DNA from: an uncultured Bacteroidia bacterium | GTDB taxonomy: Bacteria > Bacteroidota > Bacteroidia > Bacteroidales > Prolixibacteraceae | Direction of reading: 5' to 3' | Assembly (NCBI GenBank): GCA_903904515.1 | Contig: CAIVCR010000110.1 | Coordinates: forward strand, 31,915-95,914 | DNA length: 64,000 nucleotides | Shown here: positions 51,077 through 60,631 of the stretch, in pieces | Numbering within the stretch: position 1 is the first letter of the stretch | Layout: each line of letters begins with the position of its first letter | Translations under genes and position numbers: made by a program | Notes under the pieces: generated by a model | The model's database searches: none | The model's input: the letters and a program-made list of their open reading frames with translations, nothing else | Told to the model about the DNA's origin: nothing

Positions 51077-53524
51077 ATGCCTAGATTTATAGTTTCCGTT
51101 CTGTGGTTGATTTGGTCTGCAACGATCACTGTCTGGGGGCAGAATTCATCTGCCGGGATAAAGGGGAAAGTTGTTGATCAGGAGTTGCATCCGCTTGAAA
51201 TGATCAGTATCCTGATTAAAGGGACCACCATTGGCACCACAACAAACAGCGATGGGGAATTCAGCTTACCGCCATTAAGGGGGAAGTCGTTAGTCCTTGT
51301 TTTTTCGGCTGTCGGTTATCAAAAAACTGAGCTGATGATTGCGCTCCCGGTCAATAAACCTATTTTGCAAATACTTAAATCTGAACTAAAAAGTATTCAG
51401 GAGATAGTTATTGAAAAAAAGAGGGAAAGGAATAACCTGATCGGAATCCAGCCCAAATTAACCTCCAGGTTACCATCAATAAGTGGTGGCGTTGAGACGT
51501 TGATCAAAACATTGCCAGGGGTAAGCAGCAACAATGAACTAAGTTCCCAATACTCGGTCAGGGGTGGAAATTTTGATGAAAACCTTGTCTACGTAAACGG
51601 GATTGAGATCATTCGCCCTTTCCTGGTGAAGTCAGGCGAGCAGGAGGGGCTTAGTTTCATTAACGGAGACATGGTTTCGTCTATCGGCTTCTCAACAGGT
51701 GGATTTGACGCCTCCTTCGGCGATAAAATGTCATCTGTGCTTGAAATCACTTATCGCAAGCCCAGTCGTACCGGTGCAATAGCTGAAATAGGTGCCTTGG
51801 GTGGATCGGCACTATTGGAGGGGATCAGTGCAAATGGAAAATTTTCCCACCTGACTGGAATCAGGTATAAAAATACCGCCTATTTACTGGGAACCCTGGA
51901 TAAAAAAGGGGAATACAACCCCTCCTTTACCGATCTGCAAACCTATCTCAATTATCGGTTTACCCCCCGTTTTTCATTGGGATTTCTAGGGAATTATGCT
52001 TCAAACAGCTACCAGTTTATCCCCAAAACCCAGCTTACCAGATTTGGCACCCTTACCAATCCATATCAGTTCACGGTCTATTTCGATGGGAGGGAGAAAG
52101 ATCTTTTCGAGAATTACCTTGGCGCCCTTTCGGCAGATTATACCCCGAATGAAAACATCTCCCTGAAATTGCAGGCCAGTTCATTTTACTCCTATGAAAA
52201 GGAGGCCAATGATATCCTGGGCGAATACTATTTAAGTGACATCTCTCAACAAAATGGTTCCCAGACCAATCAGGATAGCACGCTTGTCAATGGAACAGGA
52301 TCAGATCTGGGGCATGTCCGAAATAGCCTGACCGCCAAAGTTACAGCGTTAGAGCACAGGGGAGCATATTCCAAAGGCCATCATCAGATTCAATGGGGGA
52401 TTAAATACCGGCATGAGCATGTCTCCGATCGCATCAATGAGTGGGAGATGCGCGATTCAGCCGGGTATTCGCTACCCTATCGTGCCAATGATTTATCACT
52501 CTATCGTACCGTCACCGGCAAGGCGGATATAGTATCAAACCGCTATTCAGGTTTTGTTCAGGAGGGTTGGTCTGCTGAATTGGCCAGCGGAATTCTCGGT
52601 ATCACGGGTGGGGTGAGATTTCAAAACTGGGATTACAATCACCAGACCACAATTAGTCCAAGAATTTCAGTGAGCTGGAAAACAGGAAAAGAGAGAAGTC
52701 AAACTTTCAGGGCAGCCTGGGGAATATATGACCAAATGCCATTCTTCAAGGAATTAATCGATCGGAAGGCTCAACTGACAAAGGGTGTTAAAGCACAAAA
52801 AGCGATTCATTACGTAGTGGGTTACGACAAAATCTTCACCGGATACGAGCGTCCAATCAGACTTACAACCGAGGTATGGTATAAGTCACTTAGCCATTTA
52901 ATCCCCTATCAGATAGACAATTTAAATATTCAATACCTTCCTGATCAAACTGCCAATGGATACGCTTCAGGAATCGATTTTAAAATTAACGGAGAACTTC
53001 CCTCTGGTGCCCAATCGTGGGCAAGCCTCTCCTTAATGAAAACGGAAGAAAATATCCTGGGCGATTTTTATTTGAAGGAGGTTCCGGGAACAGGAACCGT
53101 AAAAATCTATCCCGGTTATATCCCCCGTCCCGCCGATCAGCGCATTAATTTCAGCATGTTTATTCAGGATTATTTTCCCGGATATCCATCTGTAAAAATG
53201 AGCATGACCCTGTTCTACGGAAGCCGCTTACCCTTTGGACCTCCAAGAGGTGCACGGTATTTGGACACCTTCAGAATGCCACCTTATCAAAGAGTGGATG
53301 CCGGATTCTCAAAGACGTTGATAGACAACAGCAAAAAAACCGTTCCAAACAACCGTAAATACCCTGTTGAAGAGGCATGGATCGGACTTGAAATATTCAA
53401 TCTCTTCGATATCAACAATACCATTTCTTACTATTGGATATCAGATATTCATAATCAAATGCACGCAGTTCCCAACTATCTGACCGGCCGCAGGCTTAAC
53501 CTGAAATTTTCAGTCAGGTTCTGA
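51077..53524 (+). CDS. TonB-dependent receptor with CarboxypepD_reg-like domain
   Basis: Outer-membrane importer or sensor (815 residues). The start is the ATG at 51077; the ORF track uses a TTG one codon upstream. Signal peptide MPRFIVSVLWLIWSATITVWG, then a beta-sandwich CarboxypepD_reg domain (IKGKVVDQELHPLEMISILI, about 25-105). The plug follows (LTSRLPSISGGVETLIKTLPG... SVRGGNFDENLVYVNGIEI, about 120-230), then a 22-strand barrel ending in an aromatic residue (LKFSVRF). No SusD partner follows, so it is not a polysaccharide-utilisation SusC. The substrate is unknown; siderophore or peptide transport are options. It is preceded by the 740-bp gap with hairpins. Confidence 0.9.
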   Translation: MPRFIVSVLWLIWSATITVWGQNSSAGIKGKVVDQELHPLEMISILIKGTTIGTTTNSDGEFSLPPLRGKSLVLVFSAVGYQKTELMIALPVNKPILQILKSELKSIQEIVIEKKRERNNLIGIQPKLTSRLPSISGGVETLIKTLPGVSSNNELSSQYSVRGGNFDENLVYVNGIEIIRPFLVKSGEQEGLSFINGDMVSSIGFSTGGFDASFGDKMSSVLEITYRKPSRTGAIAEIGALGGSALLEGISANGKFSHLTGIRYKNTAYLLGTLDKKGEYNPSFTDLQTYLNYRFTPRFSLGFLGNYASNSYQFIPKTQLTRFGTLTNPYQFTVYFDGREKDLFENYLGALSADYTPNENISLKLQASSFYSYEKEANDILGEYYLSDISQQNGSQTNQDSTLVNGTGSDLGHVRNSLTAKVTALEHRGAYSKGHHQIQWGIKYRHEHVSDRINEWEMRDSAGYSLPYRANDLSLYRTVTGKADIVSNRYSGFVQEGWSAELASGILGITGGVRFQNWDYNHQTTISPRISVSWKTGKERSQTFRAAWGIYDQMPFFKELIDRKAQLTKGVKAQKAIHYVVGYDKIFTGYERPIRLTTEVWYKSLSHLIPYQIDNLNIQYLPDQTANGYASGIDFKINGELPSGAQSWASLSLMKTEENILGDFYLKEVPGTGTVKIYPGYIPRPADQRINFSMFIQDYFPGYPSVKMSMTLFYGSRLPFGPPRGARYLDTFRMPPYQRVDAGFSKTLIDNSKKTVPNNRKYPVEEAWIGLEIFNLFDINNTISYYWISDIHNQMHAVPNYLTGRRLNLKFSVRF

Positions 53525-53627
53525 AACCGGATATAAAACATTATAAATATCATAGTTCAAACAAATAAAATGATATAGTTTGGCAACCTTAAAACAACAA
53601 TAAATTAACTGATTTAAACACTCAACT

Positions 53628-54839
53628 ATGGAATCCAGAGATTATATTGAAAAAGAGAATCGTTATGGGGCACACAATTACCATCCGCTACCTGTTGTAC
53701 TGGAGAAGGGTGAAGGAATATTTGTCTGGGACGTGGAAGGCAAACGCTATTTCGACTTCCTGGCCGCCTATTCAGCAGTAAACCAGGGTCATTGCCATCC
53801 GAAAATTGTAAAGGCCCTCACAGAACAGGCTTCGAAGCTTGCCCTTACCTCAAGAGCTTTTTATAACAACACCCTTGGTGAATGGGAAGAGCTGATGTCG
53901 CATCAATTCGGATATGACAAAATGTTACCCATGAATTCCGGAGCTGAAGCCGATGAGACAGCGCTTAAACTTACCCGCAAGTGGGGCTACAAAGTAAAAG
54001 GTATTCCCCAGAATGAAGCGCGCATCGTGGTTTGCAACGGAAATTTTCACGGACGCACAATAACAATCGTTTCGATGTCTTCTGATCCCGATTCCTACCA
54101 GGATTACGGCCCTTTCACACCAGGATTTGTCAATATTCCCTACAACGACATAGAGGCGCTGGAGCGGGAACTGATGCATCCCAATACGGCAGGATTTTTG
54201 GTTGAGCCCATTCAGGCTGAAGCAGGCGTTTATGTTCCCGAGGATGGCTATTTGAGCAAAGCAGCCGCATTGTGTAAAAAATACAATGTTCTTTTGGTTG
54301 CTGATGAAGTTCAGACCGGCCTTTGCCGCACAGGCAAAATGCTCGCATGTGATCATGAAGAGGTTCGTCCCGATATTCTGGTGTTAGGGAAAGCCATTTC
54401 CGGGGGGATGTTTCCGGTCTCATGCGTACTGGCCGACGATGAAATTATGCTCACCATTAAACCGGGAGAACATGGTTCAACTTATGGAGGAAACCCCATA
54501 GCGGCAAAAGTAGCTATCGCAGCAATGGAGGTACTTCTTGATGAAAAACTTGCAGAAAATGCAACACGCATCGGCAAGATATTCAGAGATGAGATGAAAG
54601 CCTTTAAATCGCCACTGATTGCTGAAGTGCGCGGAAAGGGTCTTCTTAATGCCATTCAAATCAACCCGTTTGAAGGAAAAAAAGCATGGGATTTATGTTT
54701 ACTGATGAAAGAACATGGCATTCTGGCAAAACCTACTCATGAACATACGATACGATTTACACCACCGTTAATTATTACTGAACCACAAATGCGTGAAGCA
54801 ATCGAAATAATTAAGCTGTCAATGTCAGAGTTTATTTAA
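53628..54839 (+). CDS. rocD: Ornithine--oxo-acid transaminase (class III)
   Basis: PLP enzyme interconverting ornithine and glutamate semialdehyde, in arginine and proline metabolism. The 403-residue protein has the class-III signature: PLP-binding [21 protein letters not shown] near residue 102, the conserved [28 protein letters not shown] near residue 224 and the Schiff-base Lys in LGKAISGG (K255). The opening ([24 protein letters not shown]) is characteristic of RocD. Start ATG at 53628. Confidence 0.95.
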   Translation: MESRDYIEKENRYGAHNYHPLPVVLEKGEGIFVWDVEGKRYFDFLAAYSAVNQGHCHPKIVKALTEQASKLALTSRAFYNNTLGEWEELMSHQFGYDKMLPMNSGAEADETALKLTRKWGYKVKGIPQNEARIVVCNGNFHGRTITIVSMSSDPDSYQDYGPFTPGFVNIPYNDIEALERELMHPNTAGFLVEPIQAEAGVYVPEDGYLSKAAALCKKYNVLLVADEVQTGLCRTGKMLACDHEEVRPDILVLGKAISGGMFPVSCVLADDEIMLTIKPGEHGSTYGGNPIAAKVAIAAMEVLLDEKLAENATRIGKIFRDEMKAFKSPLIAEVRGKGLLNAIQINPFEGKKAWDLCLLMKEHGILAKPTHEHTIRFTPPLIITEPQMREAIEIIKLSMSEFI

Positions 54840-54844
54840 CTTTG
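54837..54844 (+). promoter_or_regulatory. -7 promoter element for the PagL-like gene
   Basis: TAACTTTG matches TAnnTTTG and overlaps the rocD stop codon. It lies 29 bp upstream of the ATG at 54874. Confidence 0.6.
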
Positions 54845-54873
54845 CGCGGAAAATTAATTCTGAAGTGATCTGA

Positions 54874-56073
54874 ATGAGGCGAGTTTATTGCTTTTTAATA
54901 TTTTTGTACTTTTTGGCGGTAATCTTCCCTGATTCGGGACTTGCACAAACCAACACTCATGATTCGTTGGCTTTAAAAAACCAATTGAAAATAGAGTTCA
55001 GGACAGATATTGGAAATGTTCTTCCCACAAACGCTTTCGTCAGAATTCAAAATTCAGACGCAGATGGTCTTGCTCATTATTCAAGCTATTCGGTTCGGCT
55101 GGTCAGACAAACAACCGGAGACCAGTTATGGCAGCAGATCTATGGTAAACCAAGTTATGGAATTGGTCTTTATTCCGCTTATTTTAAAGACACAAAAAAA
55201 CTGGGAAATCCAATTGCCATTTACGGCTTTTTTAATGCTCCCTTTTTCAGGATTGGTGCGTGGAGTCTCAACTATGAGCTAGGTTTGGGCTTAACTTTTA
55301 ACTGGAACTCCTACAATCCGGTTGAAAATCCGACAAACATTGCAATAAGTGCCGAAAAATCAGTGTATATCGATGCAGGAATAAATCTAAAATATCATTT
55401 ATCCACCAGACTGGCTCTCAGTTTAGGATACGGGTTTACGCACTTTTCGAACGGAGCATTAAAAATGCCCAATAAAGGGTTAAATACTGAGGCAACCAGA
55501 ATAAGTGTTTCCTACGGATTAAATGACATTCCGATCCGAGATAAAACAGTTGTAAGACCTGTATTTTCCGGATATTGGGAATACACAATTGCAGGATATG
55601 GTGGCGCAAGAAATGTCCTGTACCAGGGAACCGATGTAAACCTGGCAACCAGTATGAAAGGGGTTAATTATGCGGTGTATGGAATCAGCAACACTTTGAG
55701 CCGTCAAATTACGTTCAAATCCAAAATCGGTTTCGGTATGACCACCGAATTTAATGGCTCGCAAAACTCGCAGATTGTTGTCGATGGCCCAACCCTTGAC
55801 ACAGCCGAACTTCCTTTTGACAGGCATCTGGCTTTGAGCATTTACCCCTCCTATGAATTGGTTGTGGACCATGTATCCCTGTTAATTCAACCGGGATTTT
55901 ATCTTCTTAGAATGAAAACATCCCATATGAGCCCCCAATTTTATCAGCGAATCGGAGTAAAATACCATTTCCTGAAAGATACGTACATTGGAATAAATCT
56001 AAGGGCCTACAATTTTTATGAATCTGATTTTATTGAATGGACTATTGGTCATCGCCTAAGGTGGCAGAATTAA
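54874..56073 (+). CDS. Lipid A 3-O-deacylase (PagL-like acyloxyacyl hydrolase)
   Basis: Outer-membrane beta-barrel enzyme predicted to remove a lipid A acyl chain. The 399-residue precursor has a signal peptide (to about GLAQ, residue 25). The catalytic His/Ser pair appears in the family motif FTHFSNGALKMPNKG near residue 190, and the C-terminus ends in strands closing with an aromatic and Asn. At this length it is about twice the size of Pseudomonas PagL, which matches the double-size Bacteroidetes proteins I recall. Located after rocD with its own promoter. It could modify the lipid A made through the lpxB product. Confidence 0.83.
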   Translation: MRRVYCFLIFLYFLAVIFPDSGLAQTNTHDSLALKNQLKIEFRTDIGNVLPTNAFVRIQNSDADGLAHYSSYSVRLVRQTTGDQLWQQIYGKPSYGIGLYSAYFKDTKKLGNPIAIYGFFNAPFFRIGAWSLNYELGLGLTFNWNSYNPVENPTNIAISAEKSVYIDAGINLKYHLSTRLALSLGYGFTHFSNGALKMPNKGLNTEATRISVSYGLNDIPIRDKTVVRPVFSGYWEYTIAGYGGARNVLYQGTDVNLATSMKGVNYAVYGISNTLSRQITFKSKIGFGMTTEFNGSQNSQIVVDGPTLDTAELPFDRHLALSIYPSYELVVDHVSLLIQPGFYLLRMKTSHMSPQFYQRIGVKYHFLKDTYIGINLRAYNFYESDFIEWTIGHRLRWQN

Positions 56074-56331
56074 AACTATCAGAATAAATCGCAATACCAA
56101 CCTCAATTGAAGATCTTATAATCTTCACAATAACAATCACATAAAACCATACCGGAAGTTTAATTCCAGATGAAACTCACTTCCTTTTTTGGCACAAAAT
56201 TTGTATTATTTCATACTTAGTTGACGCCCTTTATAATTAGGACAAAAAACACCGGATAAAAATAATATCCGGAAATGACAGTTTGGGAATTTATTTTTTT
56301 CTGGTACTGTATCTATGCACGATTATTGGTA

Positions 56332-56339
56332 TAATTTTG
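56332..56339 (+). promoter_or_regulatory. -7 promoter element for the unknown lipoprotein
   Basis: TAATTTTG matches TAnnTTTG, giving a ~75-nt leader before the ATG at 56423. The rest of the 56074-56422 gap holds two small stems (GAAGATCTTATAATCTTC, and CCGGATA/TATCCGG) but no gene. Confidence 0.5.
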
Positions 56340-56422
56340 CGTTACGATTTTTAATTAAAATCCAGTACTTGTTCAAAAAGCAGAATTTTTTATTCAAAAT
56401 AATAACAGTTAAAAATAGAATT

Positions 56423-57535
56423 ATGAAAACAAAAATTTCTTTCGTTGTTGTTTTAATGGTGGGGATTTTATCCTGGAGTTGCAACAAAACAGACAATCTG
56501 AAAACGCCTCAGGCACAGGTATCGCTAAAATCAGCCCTTACCCAGGGAGTTCAGCAATTAACTACAGCTGTATCTGCAATTACAACCTCAACAGGCTATC
56601 AGGTGGTTACCGGTCCGGCTGATTTAATGACCAAGGATGCTGTTGTATCGCCTTTTGATACAATTACCCGCACTATTTTATTAGCTGACATTGCCGGAAT
56701 TTATGATTATAAAGCAGTCCTGTTCAGGAGAGGATTTATGCCGGTAATGCGCTTTTTCAATAAGGTGGCCGACACCACAGTGATGGTTGTCCGTTTACCT
56801 GAAGAGAAGATTAAAGGATCAAGATCGCTGCTCCATTATGCTGCCAGCGACACACTGCTTGCAAATAACTACCAGATAACAGTTACTGATTATCAATTTA
56901 TTTTCAATCATTCGACCGGAACAACCTACCAAATGGCCTCAAAAACCAAAATTAAAGGTATTGAAGCCGGAGTGTTCAAAATTCAATCCTCTCACAATAA
57001 AACAACAGGTTATCATTTTGCTTCCGAATTTGATTTTCCGAATGGGTATATCACCAAATGTTACTACACACCCGGTGATACTGCTATTTCCGTTTATGCT
57101 ATTTCTGACGGAACAAAAACCCTTTACGAAGAGAAATACACTGCGATAAAAACCAGCACTTCCAACAGACATCGTGAAAAAGAATTCTCACTGACCATCG
57201 GCGATGTTATGATCGTTCGGCAATTAGGACACACGCAAGCCAGTCTTGACAGTGCAAAAGTATATGTGGCAGGAGTTCTGCAAACGAAGGCTAAAGTTGA
57301 AATCGTTGATAAGGCGACAGGTACACCTCCCGTTGATGATGTTGACAAGTGCGTTTCAAATAAGCAACGGGAACTAAAAATAACATTTGATGATGGAACA
57401 AGCAAAACATTTACTGAACTTGCCGGCAGTGTAATTACCGACATCAGTTCGCTGTTTGCTTCATTACGCCAGGCTAATTTCGGAACTGCCATCGTTGACT
57501 GGATAGCCTGGGATATCTACTACAAGAAAATTTAA
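56423..57535 (+). CDS. Predicted lipoprotein of unknown function
   Basis: I use the ATG at 56423 (370 residues), which gives a lipoprotein signal MKTKISFVVVLMVGILSWSC, followed by NKTDNLKTPQAQ. The mature part has no domain I recognise. It is rich in Thr, Val and Lys, with alternating beta-like segments (GYQVVTGPADLM, TYQMASKTKIKG, GYHFASEFDFPNGYI), and resembles a secreted beta-structure. A GTPPVDDVDKC stretch sits near the C-terminus. The first 36 codons of the longer ORF are AT-rich and upstream of a good start. It ends at a strong terminator shared with the convergent LysM gene. Confidence 0.75.
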   Translation: MKTKISFVVVLMVGILSWSCNKTDNLKTPQAQVSLKSALTQGVQQLTTAVSAITTSTGYQVVTGPADLMTKDAVVSPFDTITRTILLADIAGIYDYKAVLFRRGFMPVMRFFNKVADTTVMVVRLPEEKIKGSRSLLHYAASDTLLANNYQITVTDYQFIFNHSTGTTYQMASKTKIKGIEAGVFKIQSSHNKTTGYHFASEFDFPNGYITKCYYTPGDTAISVYAISDGTKTLYEEKYTAIKTSTSNRHREKEFSLTIGDVMIVRQLGHTQASLDSAKVYVAGVLQTKAKVEIVDKATGTPPVDDVDKCVSNKQRELKITFDDGTSKTFTELAGSVITDISSLFASLRQANFGTAIVDWIAWDIYYKKI

Positions 57536-57583
57536 GTTAATTCAGCAACAGGTTTAAAATTATTGACACCCCAATATAATTTC

Positions 57584-57628
57584 AACACCCGACAGCTTTT
57601 CAGAGTTTGTCGGGTGTTTTCATTTTTT
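57584..57628. terminator. Strong terminator between convergent genes
   Basis: AACACCCGACA (57584-57594) and TGTCGGGTGTT (57608-57618) form a perfect 11-bp stem with a 13-nt loop, followed by a T-rich tail. It serves the plus-strand lipoprotein gene. Confidence 0.85.
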
Positions 57629-57629
57629 C

Positions 57630-59615
57630 TTATTCGTCCCTCTCATCACCAGGATGAGTTGAAGAAATTGATCCTTTTAATTTTCCTATTGTTCTTACTT
57701 CATACCCCGTGGTATATTCAACAACATACAAAGTCCTGTTAAGGTACCCTCCCAAATCGGAAAGCTTATGAAAATTATATTCGGATTGGAGGAGTTCAAC
57801 AGCAGGAACAGGATTAGTAACCGGGAAATTTTTCCCGGCAATTCCTAATGAGGTGATGAAATGCAGGGCGATATCATAACCCTGAAAGCTGTACTGAGAG
57901 GGGTCAGTACCATACGCTGAACGGTATTTCACGATAAAATTATTGACTTTAGAACTCCCGTAATCGATAAAGTATGGCGTCAAATATTGGAGGTTTACAT
58001 TGTGAAGATATTCAACATCAATACTCTGCATTTTTGTATATTCCTGTTGTCCGATTACCTTTATTTTATGTGTTTTCGATATCGTATTCAATCGTGTCAT
58101 TGCCACACTTACATTCGCCTCACTTGTTTCAGCCAACACAAAGATATTCTCAAGGTCATCATTAACGAGCTCTTCCAAACCAGCAGCTTCCCCGGTAAGA
58201 ATATTATACGGATGAACTTTCCCTGATCCAAGTTTGTAAGTAATCTTATCAAGGAGATACTTCTCATCACTGGAATAGTCTCCATGGTTAAGAATGATAA
58301 TGTTTTGGCTACCAAAAGTATCGGAGATATAATCTGCAGTACTTGCCAGGCGAACTCTTTTACCCGGATTAATCACATAATATGCCGGTGTTGTAAATCC
58401 AAACCTGCTGTCCGGAGAAAGGGGTGAAACCATGGGGATATGGTTCTTGAAGCTTAGTTCGGCAATAATCTTCTGGTCCTTGGGAAATACAGGCCCAATG
58501 ATCAGATCAAAGGATAAAAATTCAGGCTTTTTAACCAGGCTAGATATCACGTCACTGTCATGATAGGTATCATAAACAAATAGTTTCAGGTTCATTCCGG
58601 TCTGGGATAACTTCTCAGCAGCAATAAGAACCCCTGAATAAAACTCTGTAAAATTATTAGCGTGTAGACTTAATCGGGCAGAATCACTAAGATTTTGGCA
58701 AAAGGGGAGCAGAATAGCAATCTCAAAATTTTTATGATTTAACTCGCGCTCAGGCTCAGACTGGATAAAAGCTGAATGCTCGGTTGCCCCTTTTTCCAAT
58801 GAATTGACATCCGATTTTTGAATAGTGCTTTCAGCTGACTTTTTATCTCCCTTCTCATCAACGGAAACTTTTGCCGGCGTAATCTCAGCGGGTGGTGCCA
58901 CCACTTTTATACCTGACCCTCCCTTCGGGAAGGAGACCACCCTGGCCTGATTGACCTCGTGTGCATTTTTTAATGGAATCTTAAGGAGCATTCCCAATTT
59001 AAACCCATCCTTAAGTCCGGGATTCAATTGGTCCAATTCAGCCTGTGAAACTCCAAATTTTTGCTGAAGCTGATAATAGTTATCACCTGCCGCAATAAGA
59101 TATTCTCTTACGGGCAAGGTTACTTCCGGTTTTGGAGGCGAAATCTCCTGACTGAACAGCACAGGAATCACCAAAACAGTTCCGTTTAAAAGGGCCCCTT
59201 TTACATCAGGATTTAATTTAAGAATCTCTTCCTGTGTCGTATTAAAAATTTTGGCAATCGAATAGAGTGTTTCCCTGCGGTTTACAATATATTTCAACTG
59301 TTGTGTAACCTTGTGCGACTTATCCTCGCCATTAAGTACCAACGGGGCAGGTATCCTGAACTCATCACCAGTATGAATGCCTCGATTTGCCTGAGGATTA
59401 TAAGCAAAAAACTCCTCTGTCGAAAGGTTAAACTTTCTGGCAATCGAATAAGCTGTTTCGCCTCCTAACGCAGTATAATAGCCAAATTTTTTAATACTGC
59501 CAGATCCCCTTTCGTCTCCATGGTTCACCTGCGCCTGCAGGATAATTGTGAAGAAAAGAAGAAATATTACAGCAGCGGCCGATATTGTCAGGATTTGAAA
59601 ACGTCTCAAAAACAT
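57630..59615 (-). CDS. LysM-repeat protein with periplasmic-binding-protein (type 1) domain
   Basis: From the ATG at 59615 it is 661 residues: a signal or anchor helix (MFLRRFQILTISAAAVIFLLFFTIILQ), then three LysM repeats at about residues 45-95, 105-150 and 170-215 (YYTALGGETAYSIARKFN; YIVNRRETLYSIAKIFN; YLIAAGDNYYQLQQKFG). A low-complexity linker (about 235-295) precedes a type-1 periplasmic binding-protein-like domain (about 300-650, with FEIAILLPFCQNLSD, LIIGPVFPKDQKII and YSFQGYDIALHF). It may sense or bind a peptidoglycan-related ligand; the role is unknown. It is 10 bp downstream of the dihydroorotate-dehydrogenase-like gene. Confidence 0.85.
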   Translation of the reverse strand: MFLRRFQILTISAAAVIFLLFFTIILQAQVNHGDERGSGSIKKFGYYTALGGETAYSIARKFNLSTEEFFAYNPQANRGIHTGDEFRIPAPLVLNGEDKSHKVTQQLKYIVNRRETLYSIAKIFNTTQEEILKLNPDVKGALLNGTVLVIPVLFSQEISPPKPEVTLPVREYLIAAGDNYYQLQQKFGVSQAELDQLNPGLKDGFKLGMLLKIPLKNAHEVNQARVVSFPKGGSGIKVVAPPAEITPAKVSVDEKGDKKSAESTIQKSDVNSLEKGATEHSAFIQSEPERELNHKNFEIAILLPFCQNLSDSARLSLHANNFTEFYSGVLIAAEKLSQTGMNLKLFVYDTYHDSDVISSLVKKPEFLSFDLIIGPVFPKDQKIIAELSFKNHIPMVSPLSPDSRFGFTTPAYYVINPGKRVRLASTADYISDTFGSQNIIILNHGDYSSDEKYLLDKITYKLGSGKVHPYNILTGEAAGLEELVNDDLENIFVLAETSEANVSVAMTRLNTISKTHKIKVIGQQEYTKMQSIDVEYLHNVNLQYLTPYFIDYGSSKVNNFIVKYRSAYGTDPSQYSFQGYDIALHFITSLGIAGKNFPVTNPVPAVELLQSEYNFHKLSDLGGYLNRTLYVVEYTTGYEVRTIGKLKGSISSTHPGDERDE

Positions 59616-59625
59616 ATAAACTGGT

Positions 59626-60612
59626 TTATTTATGCTCCCCAAAAGTACGCATAAATTGAACCCGTTCGAACTCGGCAAGATTTGTCGTATTATCTAAACT
59701 CAGTTTACCCCTGAAATCGGCGATAGATTCGTATTCATGTTCCTCCATCCATTTGGTCATATTCTGAATTATATCGGAAATAACAGAAAACCCATCCTTA
59801 TAAAGTATGGAAACGAGCTGAACGGTAGTTGCTCCAACGAGCAACATCTTTACAACGGTTTCCCAGTCGTGAACACCGGTGGAAGCAGAAAGATCGCTGT
59901 TTACACGGTTTGCCATCAGTGCAATCCACCGCAAGCTAAGCTTGTAGTCGGTATCCTTACTAAGCACATCCGAACCACTAATTTTCTGCTCATAAATGTC
60001 AACATCCGGGGTATAAAACTTATTGAACAATACCAATCCCCTGATTTCTGAAAATGAAAGATCACGGATAACGGCACCCAGATTGGAGAAATAGTGACTT
60101 ATCTTGAGCGAAATCGGAATTTTTATTTTGGAGGAAACCCGGGAGACGATATCAAAATACATTGTCTCATTATCCTCACTGGTCTGGGAGAGATTGGTGG
60201 GGAGAACAAAAATATTCAGTTCAATCGCATCGGCGCCTGCATCTTCAACTTTTTTGGCAAAAAAGGCCCACTCATGCGCCGTAGTGCAATTAATGCTTGC
60301 AATAACAGGAATCGTTAGCTCCTTCTTAGCCTCGGCAATAAGACTCAGGTAATTTTTGAGGTTATCTTTCTTGATCTGGTAATCGTAATAATCCAGGAAT
60401 TCAAGGTTGTTATCCATGGGTCCGAGTTTTCTGAATTCGTGGGCAAATTCAAGATATATTTCCTCCTCGAAAATCGATTTTAAAACAACTGCACCTGCAC
60501 CTGCCTGCTCAATTGCCCTGAGGTTTTCAATCGAATTGGTAAGGCCACTGCTTCCCGCGATAATCGGGTTTTTAAGTTCAAGTCCAAGGTAGCTGACGTT
60601 AAGATTAGTCAT
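59626..60612 (-). CDS. Dihydroorotate-dehydrogenase-like flavoprotein
   Basis: FMN-binding TIM-barrel protein of 328 residues, start at the ATG at 60612 (MTNLNVSYLGLELKNPIIAG, a typical DHOD opening). It keeps the phosphate-site motifs (VLKSIFEEEI, ADAIELNIFVLP, LVLFNKFYTPDVD, then STGVHDWETVVKMLLVGATTVQLVS). The usual orotate-contact residues are not clearly in place, so it may not make orotate. It lies in an operon with the NfnB/NfnA-like genes upstream. A relative of the PreT/PreA type or a flavin oxidoreductase for another substrate is possible. Confidence 0.85.
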   Translation of the reverse strand: MTNLNVSYLGLELKNPIIAGSSGLTNSIENLRAIEQAGAGAVVLKSIFEEEIYLEFAHEFRKLGPMDNNLEFLDYYDYQIKKDNLKNYLSLIAEAKKELTIPVIASINCTTAHEWAFFAKKVEDAGADAIELNIFVLPTNLSQTSEDNETMYFDIVSRVSSKIKIPISLKISHYFSNLGAVIRDLSFSEIRGLVLFNKFYTPDVDIYEQKISGSDVLSKDTDYKLSLRWIALMANRVNSDLSASTGVHDWETVVKMLLVGATTVQLVSILYKDGFSVISDIIQNMTKWMEEHEYESIADFRGKLSLDNTTNLAEFERVQFMRTFGEHK

Positions 60613-60631
60613 CTTCAAAATTATTGAGTTA